This document shows, piece by piece, positions 32,871-38,981 of a stretch of DNA of 38,981 bases. Origin of the DNA: Bdellovibrionales bacterium. GTDB taxonomy: Bacteria; Bdellovibrionota; Bdellovibrionia; Bdellovibrionales; JAMPXM01. The DNA is taken from NCBI GenBank assembly GCA_005808505.1, contig SYLX01000014.1, forward strand, positions 1 through 38,981, given 5' to 3'. The notes under the pieces were generated by a model. That model saw only the letters and a program-made list of their open reading frames with translations, made no database searches and was not told the DNA's origin. How positions within the stretch are numbered: position 1 is the first letter of the stretch; each line of letters opens with the position of its first letter. Made by a program: the position numbers and the translations under genes.

Positions 32871-34012
32871 ACCCAATACTCTTTGAGGAGCTCGGCCACT
32901 TTCAGAGTCGCGCCTTTGCTACCGAGTTGGTCTTTGATTTGGGCTAGGTCAGCGATTACGCGAGCGCGCTCCTGATCGTCTTCTACGAACTTAGAGAGTT
33001 CTTCAGTCAAACGTTTCGGATTCGCATCGTCTTGAAAGAGCTCCGGTACGATCTGCCGATTCATGATTAAGTTTGCCATTCCAAAAAACGGCGTCTTCGT
33101 CACGAGTTTCTTTGCGAGCCAAGCCGTCATTGAATTCATGCGGTACATGATGACCATCGGCTTTCCCATGAGGCCAACCATCAAAGTCGCCGTCCCGCTT
33201 GCTACGAGAATGACGTCCGTCAGCGAGATCATATCAAGGGGTGCCTCTTTGATGATCTGGAGCGGGAAGTTCACGTCTCCGATCTTCAAACGGAGTTCAT
33301 TGCGATCAAGCGAGGGAGCGACCAGCAAAATGGGTCGAATGCGAGGATTACGCTTCACCATGAGTTCAGCGGTTTCCAGCATCGTCTCCAAGTGATGATT
33401 GATCTCCGACCAACGACTTCCCGGCATGAGACCTAAGACAACTTCGTTGTCTCCAATCCCGAACTTCTGCCGCCGAGCTTTCAGATCCGAAGGACTTTGT
33501 TCAGCCGGCAATTCGTCCAAGAGTGGATGGCCGACAAAATCCGCTTTCACATCGTGCTCGCGGTAGAACTTCTCTTCGAAAGGAAAAAGCACGAGCATGT
33601 GGTCGACCACTTTGCGGATCAACTTTACGCGACCCGTTCTCCACGCCCAGACCTGGGGAGAGATGTAATACACAACCCGGATGCCACGTTTTTTGAGCTC
33701 TTTCGCCAGTCGCAAATTGAAATCAGGATAATCGAGCAGCAGCGCAAACTTGGGTTTGCGCATCTCACATTCTTCTAAGATTTGGTGGAACGTGCGCCGG
33801 ATCAGAGGAAAGTGTTTCACGACTTCCTGAAGACCGACCACTGCCATTTCTTCCGAGCGACCGATGCAAAAGAAGCCAAGCCGTTCCATCTCGCGGCTTC
33901 CAACTCCAAAAGCTTCGACTTCGCGTCCTTCGGATTTCCAATGCTCTAACAAACGTTGCGCGTAGAGGCTCGATGACGCTTCCGCAGCTATGATGAGGCA
34001 AGAGTCTTTCAT
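32855..34012 (-). CDS. lpxB: Lipid-A-disaccharide synthase LpxB
   Basis: A 385-residue family-19 glycosyltransferase that joins UDP-diacyl-glucosamine (or its diamino analogue) with lipid X at the inner membrane. Visible are MAVVGLQEVVKHFPLIRR, the substrate motif DYPDFNLRLAKELKKRG, YYISPQVWAWR, FVGHPLLDE, GLMPGSRWSEI, VASGTATLMVGLMGKPMVIMYR and PELFQDDA. The N-terminal glycine-rich motif, normally GEASGD, reads AAEASSSLYA here, with Gly and Asp replaced by serines. ATG 34012 follows the stop of the oxidoreductase gene by 3 nt, without a strong ribosome-binding site, so it is probably coupled. Confidence 0.95.
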   Translation of the reverse strand: MKDSCLIIAAEASSSLYAQRLLEHWKSEGREVEAFGVGSREMERLGFFCIGRSEEMAVVGLQEVVKHFPLIRRTFHQILEECEMRKPKFALLLDYPDFNLRLAKELKKRGIRVVYYISPQVWAWRTGRVKLIRKVVDHMLVLFPFEEKFYREHDVKADFVGHPLLDELPAEQSPSDLKARRQKFGIGDNEVVLGLMPGSRWSEINHHLETMLETAELMVKRNPRIRPILLVAPSLDRNELRLKIGDVNFPLQIIKEAPLDMISLTDVILVASGTATLMVGLMGKPMVIMYRMNSMTAWLAKKLVTKTPFFGMANLIMNRQIVPELFQDDANPKRLTEELSKFVEDDQERARVIADLAQIKDQLGSKGATLKVAELLKEYWVEQPV

Positions 34013-34015
34013 AGC

Positions 34016-34966
34016 TTAGTTAAACCGCTCAAGGCGCGCGCCGATTTCACGTTGAACTTGCATCGCCACTCGCATCGCGACCAGTCCATCGTTACCCGAA
34101 ACGACAACAGGTGCTCCTGTCCGCACGGAGTTTACGAATGCTTTCGTCTCCGCGAGCAGAGCGTCGCCTTTTTCGAGGTTCCAAGATTCAAATTCGAGAG
34201 GGATTTGATCGTCTTTCCACTCGCCTTTTTTTGAAGTGAGATTGATCTCACCCGTACCGAAGTCGATGGAAAGGTATTGCTCACTTTGAAAGACACGAAA
34301 CTTTCGCGTCGCGCTTTGCGAAACGCGACTAGCGGTTACGTTCGCGACGGCACCCGATTCAAATTCGATGCGAGCGTTTGCGATGTCGACAAACTTCGTC
34401 AGGACTGGCGCCCCCACGGCACTGACAGATGCCACCGGCGATTTGACGAGAGAAAGGATCACGTCGATATCGTGGATCATCAAATCGAGAACGACGTCGA
34501 CATCAACGCCGCGGGGTTTGAACGGAGCCAATCGATGACACTCGATAAAGAGCGGAACGCCTAAACGCTCCTTTGCGCTCGCAAGTGCAGGATTAAAGCG
34601 CTCAACGTGCCCGACCTGAAGTTTTAGATTTTTCTTCTGCGCGAGATCCACAAGCTCTTCGGCTTCTTGGATCGTCACGGTCATCGGCTTCTCGACATTC
34701 ACATGAACGTCGTTCTGCAGAAAGTGCTTAGCGATTTCGTAATGCGTTCGCGTGGTCGACGCGATTGTCACCGCATCGACTTTCCCGATCAGCTCCCGAT
34801 AATCGTTAATGACCGGAACACCGAGTTCCGCCGCAACTTGAGCCCCGCGCTCGGGCGAAGCGTCGCAGACGCCGATCAATTCAGCTTCTTCGATCTGTTT
34901 GTATTTTTGCGCGTGGAAGCGCCCCAAGTAACCAACGCCGACGACGGCGCAACGAACGCGTGACAT
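34016..34966 (-). CDS. gnnA: Gfo/Idh/MocA oxidoreductase in lipid A operon, probable GnnA (UDP-GlcNAc 3-dehydrogenase)
   Basis: A 316-residue enzyme from ATG 34966, which has AGGGAT 8 nt upstream (the frame extends to a TTG at 34984 with no ribosome-binding site). The Rossmann motif is VGVGYLGRFHAQKY; the family motif EKPMTVTIQEAEEL contains the catalytic Lys-Pro, and QVGHVERFNPAL and LDLMIHDIDVILSL (with the usual Asp/His) are present. Its place between lpxA and lpxB is the known position of gnnA, whose product oxidises UDP-GlcNAc at C3. With the aminotransferase GnnB this yields UDP-GlcNAc3N for lipid A with an amide-linked 3-acyl chain. No GnnB gene is in this window. The family is sure; the GnnA role rests on position. 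Confidence 0.75.
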   Translation of the reverse strand: MSRVRCAVVGVGYLGRFHAQKYKQIEEAELIGVCDASPERGAQVAAELGVPVINDYRELIGKVDAVTIASTTRTHYEIAKHFLQNDVHVNVEKPMTVTIQEAEELVDLAQKKNLKLQVGHVERFNPALASAKERLGVPLFIECHRLAPFKPRGVDVDVVLDLMIHDIDVILSLVKSPVASVSAVGAPVLTKFVDIANARIEFESGAVANVTASRVSQSATRKFRVFQSEQYLSIDFGTGEINLTSKKGEWKDDQIPLEFESWNLEKGDALLAETKAFVNSVRTGAPVVVSGNDGLVAMRVAMQVQREIGARLERFN

Positions 34967-34987
34967 GGCGGGATCCCTTTCCAACTC

Positions 34988-35779
34988 TCAGAGTGCAAGC
35001 CCGCGAGGGCCCGTGATCGAAGCGCGCGTAAAATCAAGGAAGTATTGGACAGTCGGTGTAGAGGCGCACTCGTTTTGAATGCGGGTGATGCGCTCTTCTA
35101 ATGTGCCTTCGCCCATCGTGATGATCCGCACCGCCGTTTTGATCGCGTCGACATCTTCTTTCGAGTAGCCCGCACGTTCCATCCCGATCTTGTTCGGCGT
35201 GCGCATAACGGCATACTTCCCCTGCGCGATCGTGAACGGAAGAACGTCTTTATGAACCGCAGAATCGCCTGCGATAAAGGCGTGCTTTCCGATGCGAACG
35301 AACTGGTTGAAAGCACAGATGCCGCCGACCTTCACGTGATCGTCAAAGAAGACATGACCCGCTAATTGCGTGGTATTTGCGATCACCACGTGGTTACCGA
35401 GATGGCAGTCGTGCGCAATGTGCGAATACGCCATGATCAAACAGTTACTGCCGATCTTGGTCACTCCGCCGCCTTTTGCCGTTCCGCAATTCAACGTCGC
35501 GAACTCGCGAATGACGTTGTTATCGCCGACGATCAGTTTGGTCGGCTCACCTTTGTAACTGAGGTCTTGAGGTGGCCCGCCAACTGCCGCACCTGAGGAG
35601 ATACGGTTGTTCTTCCCGACCTCGACGATACCGGTTTCATTACCGAGACTCACGTGAGACTCGAGGATCGTACCGTCGCCGATTTTGGCGCGGCCCTTGA
35701 CGACGCAAAAAGGCCCGATCACCACGTCTTTGCCGATCTCGGCTTCTTTAGAGATGACGCTAGAAGGATGAATGCTCAT
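34988..35779 (-). CDS. lpxA: UDP-N-acetylglucosamine acyltransferase LpxA
   Basis: A 263-residue left-handed beta-helix protein that adds the 3-acyl chain to UDP-GlcNAc (or, with a GnnA partner, perhaps UDP-GlcNAc3N). Hexapeptide repeats run from about 8 to 190. Key motifs are SGAAVGGPPQDLSYKGE, FATLNCGTAKGGGVT, the catalytic-His region YSHIAHDCHLGNH, VKVGGICAFNQFVRIG and the C-terminal helical part. The frame continues 35 codons upstream, but that part is basic and unrelated. ATG 35779, followed by SIHPSSVIS, is the family start and has GGTGAA before it. It sits 52 nt after fabZ. Confidence 0.95.
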   Translation of the reverse strand: MSIHPSSVISKEAEIGKDVVIGPFCVVKGRAKIGDGTILESHVSLGNETGIVEVGKNNRISSGAAVGGPPQDLSYKGEPTKLIVGDNNVIREFATLNCGTAKGGGVTKIGSNCLIMAYSHIAHDCHLGNHVVIANTTQLAGHVFFDDHVKVGGICAFNQFVRIGKHAFIAGDSAVHKDVLPFTIAQGKYAVMRTPNKIGMERAGYSKEDVDAIKTAVRIITMGEGTLEERITRIQNECASTPTVQYFLDFTRASITGPRGLAL

Positions 35780-35831
35780 AGGTTCACCGAACTTTTCAAA
35801 ATTGGGTCCTGACAAAAGCCCGCAGTAACTT

Positions 35832-36308
35832 TTAGTGCGCTTCGAGCGGGAACATCTTGGCGATGAGTTCCGCCTCGCAGGCAACTTGACCGCGCACGCG
35901 GGCTTCGCACTTCAAGACCAGCATCGAAGAGCGGTCTTTTATGACTTCAGCGGAGATTTCGAGCGTATCACCCGGAACGACCGGGCGACGAAAGCGCGCA
36001 CCATCGACGCCCGCGATCGCGACGTCCATCTTAGGTCCGTCGAGATCGACGCACGCGAGTGCCGCTACTTGTGCCATGGCCTCAATCTGCAAAACGCCTG
36101 GCATCACGGGACGATGCGGGAAGTGGCCGGGAAAAAACGGTTCGTTGATCGTTACGTTCTTCACCGCGCGGATCTTGCGACCGACTTTGGTGTCCGTGTT
36201 CGGTCTTTCAATGGAATCCACTCGGTCCACCAACAAAAAGGGGAAACGATGCGGAAGCATTTTCAAGATATCCAACGCCGAATATACGTAGTCTTTCTCA
36301 CCGGCCAT
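35832..36308 (-). CDS. fabZ: 3-hydroxyacyl-ACP dehydratase FabZ
   Basis: A 158-residue hot-dog-fold dehydratase of type II fatty acid synthesis, acting on (3R)-hydroxyacyl-ACP, the same pool used by LpxA. Visible are LPHRFPFLLVDRV, the catalytic-His motif in NEPFFPGHFPHRPVMPGVLQIEA, and the downstream Glu in that segment. Length is normal. It lies 8 nt after skp and 52 nt before lpxA, a conserved grouping that balances acyl flux between phospholipid and lipid A. lpxD, usually found between skp and fabZ, is missing here. Confidence 0.96.
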   Translation of the reverse strand: MAGEKDYVYSALDILKMLPHRFPFLLVDRVDSIERPNTDTKVGRKIRAVKNVTINEPFFPGHFPHRPVMPGVLQIEAMAQVAALACVDLDGPKMDVAIAGVDGARFRRPVVPGDTLEISAEVIKDRSSMLVLKCEARVRGQVACEAELIAKMFPLEAH

Positions 36309-36316
36309 GATTCAGC

Positions 36317-36856
36317 TCACTTCTTCGCTGCGGGAGTTTTTTCGAATTCTTTTACAACGGCGTCCGTGAGATCGAGTTCTTTCTTCGCCCAGAGGACGCT
36401 TTGTTCACTCTTCTCGAGGACCATCGTGTATCCGCCGGCTGCTGCGACCTTCTCGAGGGAAGCGGCAAGCTTCTCGAGAATCGGTTGCGTGAGCTCGCGC
36501 TCTTTCTTCTGGATGTTCAGCTGGCTTTCGCCGACTTCGCGCTGGAAGCTGACCATCTGCTGCTGAAGTTCTTGTTGTTTCTTTGCGCGAACTTCGTCCG
36601 AAAGGGCGACGTTCTTCTTTTCGAGGTCTTGCGCCATCTTCTTGATGTCGGCTTCTTTCTTTTGGAGCTCGGTCTTTTTCGCGTTGAACTCTTTCTCGAG
36701 TTCTTTTTTCGCGTTCTTACCGGTTGTCGTCTCTTGGATTGCCTTCTGCATATCGACGTAACCGATCTTAGCTTCCGCGCCTTGGGCTTGCGAAGCCATC
36801 AACGCGCCGGCAAGGCCGAGAGCTGCTACACATTTCAGAGTTTTCATCATTGCCAT
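36317..36856 (-). CDS. skp: Periplasmic outer-membrane-protein chaperone Skp/OmpH
   Basis: A 179-residue protein from ATG 36856, chosen because AAAGGA precedes it and a signal peptide begins there (VAALGLAGALMASQAQG, cleavage probably before AEAKIGYVD). The 31 codons upstream in the frame have no signal character. The mature part starts with IGYVDMQKAIQET, the Skp/OmpH motif, then a long charged coiled-coil (about 45-120, KKELEKEF, KKEADIKKMAQDLEKK) and the C-terminal strand segment YTMVLEKSEQSVLWA. Skp trimers hold unfolded porins in transit to the Bam complex; it lies directly after bamA. Confidence 0.93.
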   Translation of the reverse strand: MAMMKTLKCVAALGLAGALMASQAQGAEAKIGYVDMQKAIQETTTGKNAKKELEKEFNAKKTELQKKEADIKKMAQDLEKKNVALSDEVRAKKQQELQQQMVSFQREVGESQLNIQKKERELTQPILEKLAASLEKVAAAGGYTMVLEKSEQSVLWAKKELDLTDAVVKEFEKTPAAKK

Positions 36857-36902
36857 GGTTTCGTCCTTTCGAATGGATTCGAAAAAATTAAATGCCTTTA
36901 AA

Positions 36903-38981
36903 TTAGAACGGCGAGCCGATCGCGAACTGGAAGGCGTTCGCACGCTCATCCTGTTGCGGGTTCAACGGGAAGCCCCACTCAAAACGGAGAGGCCCGATCG
37001 GCGAGAACCAACGGAAGCCGAAGCCCACGTCGTGGCGAAGCTCAGTCAAGTTATCCTCAGCGGTACCGACGTCGTAGAACACGACGCCTTTGATTCCGGC
37101 CTCGGTCACGAGCGGGAACTCAAGCTCCAAATTGTAGAAGAGCTGTTGCGTTCCACCGTAAGGCAACTGAGCTTTTCGCTTAGCTTCTTCATCCGAAAGC
37201 GCCCCGCCGGAACGCGGTCCGCACTCTTCTTCATCCGCAGGTCCAAACGTCGGTCGCGTCAAACAGCTATAACGTTTGGGTGAGTAACGTCTTTGACCAA
37301 CGCGGTACCAGTCAAAGCCGCGCAAGCTATTCGCACCGCCGAGCAAGAAAAGCTCGTTGTACGGAACAGGATCGCCATCGTTCGACCGAATGAATCCGTA
37401 AGTCAGGTTGTTACGAAGAACGAGTTCCCACCAAACCTTTTTATAGAAGCGGCCGGTGAAGATCCCCTTCGTGTAATCTTTCGATCCACCAAGTCCTGCG
37501 TACTCAAGTGAGCCGCTTCCGTACACACCGTCAGTCGGCGCAAAACGGTCGTTTCGTTTATCGTACTCAAGTGTGAACGTGAGCGACGAAGTTAGACCAT
37601 TCGCAGTAGTTGTCGGGAAGATCGTTTCATCGCCCAGCTTCGTAAGATCGATCGTCGTATCGTCGAGCTTATAGCGCAAGAACCCACGTAGGTAAGGAGC
37701 GAGAGGGTGACCGACGCGAATCGCACCACCCGCTTTTTTCTCCGTATACTCCAGCGTATCGCGGCTGCTTCTATAGATATCCGCACCGAGAGACCAATTA
37801 GAGTCGAGAAAGTACGGCTCCGTGAAGTTCAAGTTGAAGATCTGGTTGGCCGAGCTGATGTCGACCGAAATCCCGAGCTTCTGACCGCGCCCGAACAAGT
37901 TGATCTGGTTCACTTGGCCGTTGAAGATGAAGTTCTGATAAGTCGAGTAACCCGCGCCGATCTGGATTGTGCCCGTGTTACGCTCTTTCACGACCACGTC
38001 GATATCCATGAGATCCGCGTTGTCGGAAGGCGTCTTCGAGTTGAAGGCGACTTCCTCGAAGAATCCGAGGCGGCGCACGTTATCGAGTGACTCGCGTTTA
38101 CGAGTTTCGTTGTAAAGCTCACCTTCGCGGATCGTCAGCTCTCGGCGCACGACTTTGTCACGCGTGCGCGAGTTGCCGATCATGTTGATCTTGCCGAAGT
38201 AGACCTTGTTTCCCTTATCGATCTCAAAGGTGATGTCGACTTCTTTGTCTTTATCGCGCGTGCGCGTGCGGGGAATGATGTTCGCGTACGCGTAACCCAA
38301 GTCACCGTACTTCGCCTGAAGGTTCCGGAGATCTTTCAAAAGCGTTTCGTGGACGTACCAACCCGAACCATCGATATCGACGGAAGTGAAAAGATCATCG
38401 CGTTCAAAAAGAAGATCGCCGGCGAAGTCGATAGTTCCGATACGGAAACGCTCGCCTTCCTCAATGCGGATCGTGATGTAGATGCCCTTCTTATCAGGCG
38501 TCACATAAACTTGAGGCCGATCAACCTTAACTTGGATGTAGCCTTCGTTGAAGTAGGCGTAGCTCAAGACCTGAACGTCGCGATCGAAGACGTCTTGTTT
38601 GTAGGAGCCACTTCCCGAGATGAAGCTGAAAAAGCCGCCTTCTTGCGTCTGCATGACGCTCTTCAAACGACCGTCGGGAATGTTCCGGTTCCCGAGGAAA
38701 GTGATGCGCTTCACTTTTACTTTTTCGTTTTCTTGAATATCGAAGGTGAGCTTCACCGTCTCGCCTTCAACAACGTTGTCGATGCGAGGAGTGATACGCG
38801 CGAGGAAGTAACCTTTATCTTCGTAAAGCTTTTGGATCTTCTCCGTCGCCTCGCGAACCTTGTTCATATTCAAGACTTCAAACGCCTTGATGCCCGTCGC
38901 TTCGCGGATGTCATCCGTTTCAACTTCTTTGTTTCCCGAGTACGCAATGTCGGCGACCGAGGGCTTCTCGACGACCGTGTA
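36903..38981 (-). CDS. bamA: Outer-membrane protein assembly factor BamA, 5' end outside window
   Basis: The frame is open to the window end, so 692 residues are visible and the start is missing (the ORF-internal TTG at 38873 is not the start). The first visible residues (VEKPSVADIAYSGNKEV) are inside a POTRA domain, and several POTRA repeats follow (for example VKVKRITFLGNRNIPDG, RIGTIDFAGDLLF, KVYFGKINMIGNSRTRDKVV). The 16-strand barrel then carries the loop-6 motif as LRGFDWYRVG, where V/IRGF/Y is usual, and an insertion of about 45 residues with two cysteines 13 residues apart, as in the disulfide of E. coli loop 6. The C-terminus ends in the beta-signal FAIGSPF with a terminal Phe. BamA folds outer-membrane barrels. 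Confidence 0.97.
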   Translation of the reverse strand, partial: YTVVEKPSVADIAYSGNKEVETDDIREATGIKAFEVLNMNKVREATEKIQKLYEDKGYFLARITPRIDNVVEGETVKLTFDIQENEKVKVKRITFLGNRNIPDGRLKSVMQTQEGGFFSFISGSGSYKQDVFDRDVQVLSYAYFNEGYIQVKVDRPQVYVTPDKKGIYITIRIEEGERFRIGTIDFAGDLLFERDDLFTSVDIDGSGWYVHETLLKDLRNLQAKYGDLGYAYANIIPRTRTRDKDKEVDITFEIDKGNKVYFGKINMIGNSRTRDKVVRRELTIREGELYNETRKRESLDNVRRLGFFEEVAFNSKTPSDNADLMDIDVVVKERNTGTIQIGAGYSTYQNFIFNGQVNQINLFGRGQKLGISVDISSANQIFNLNFTEPYFLDSNWSLGADIYRSSRDTLEYTEKKAGGAIRVGHPLAPYLRGFLRYKLDDTTIDLTKLGDETIFPTTTANGLTSSLTFTLEYDKRNDRFAPTDGVYGSGSLEYAGLGGSKDYTKGIFTGRFYKKVWWELVLRNNLTYGFIRSNDGDPVPYNELFLLGGANSLRGFDWYRVGQRRYSPKRYSCLTRPTFGPADEEECGPRSGGALSDEEAKRKAQLPYGGTQQLFYNLELEFPLVTEAGIKGVVFYDVGTAEDNLTELRHDVGFGFRWFSPIGPLRFEWGFPLNPQQDERANAFQFAIGSPF

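Noticed and set aside
35780..35884. Upstream extension of lpxA
   Set aside because: It is a basic, low-quality segment overlapping fabZ; the family start is the ATG at 35779.
36857..36949. Upstream extension of skp
   Set aside because: It would bury the signal peptide; AAAGGA marks ATG 36856.

Overview
The window looks like chromosomal DNA of a Gram-negative, LPS-bearing bacterium of moderate GC content. My best guess is the Bdellovibrionota (Bdellovibrio and relatives). The reasons are gene content: a pilB-pilT-pilC-pilS-pilR cluster without an adjacent pilA, many two-component and cyclic-nucleotide sensors, and a lipid A operon carrying a GnnA-like oxidoreductase. The last fits the diaminoglucose lipid A reported for Bdellovibrio. 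This placement is inference from gene content; no rRNA or other phylogenetic marker could be compared. No tRNA, rRNA, CRISPR array, insertion sequence or prophage was seen.

Layout. (1) 1-2286, plus strand: the 3' part of a secreted lytic-transglycosylase-like protein with a (NSKP)n linker, a 490-nt non-coding region rich in inverted repeats, and a trypsin-like lipoprotein closed by a clear terminator. (2) 2289-5926, minus: a two-gene cyanophycin operon, synthetase then cyanophycinase. (3) 6106-8157, minus: a membrane protein with two cyclic-nucleotide-binding domains and what looks like a dead M50 peptidase core. (4) 8279-11436, plus: an SRPBCC protein, a formaldehyde-dehydrogenase-like zinc alcohol dehydrogenase and a ChrA-type transporter. 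(5) 11506-20870, minus: ribF, an AroE-like gene, then the type IV pilus motor and regulator genes pilB, pilT, pilC, pilS, pilR. (6) 20953-27302, plus: a CHASE2 histidine kinase with its NtrC-type regulator, a phospholipid-N-methyltransferase-like enzyme, a YncE-like beta-propeller and a small four-helix membrane protein. (7) 27305-38981, minus: an 11.7-kb envelope operon running bamA (5' end outside the window), skp, fabZ, lpxA, gnnA-like, lpxB, lpxK, lpxL-like, a DUF3108 lipoprotein and two family-9 glycosyltransferases.

How the parts fit. The last operon links outer-membrane protein assembly (BamA, Skp) to lipid A synthesis (FabZ, LpxA, GnnA, LpxB, LpxK, LpxL) and to LPS core glycosylation (two GT9 enzymes). 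It is tightly packed, with overlapping genes and TTG starts at two junctions. The pil block holds the extension motor, the retraction motor, the platform protein and the PilS/PilR sensor pair; the pilin gene must lie elsewhere. The cyanophycin pair makes and breaks a nitrogen and carbon reserve polymer.

I did not find a clearly new defence or mobile system. The points most worth a second look are the GnnA-like gene inside the lipid A operon, the CNB/degenerate-M50 protein, a hairpin covering the ribosome-binding site of a glycosyltransferase that has an N-terminal cysteine cluster, the cyanophycin operon, and the recurrent TTGA stop/start junctions.
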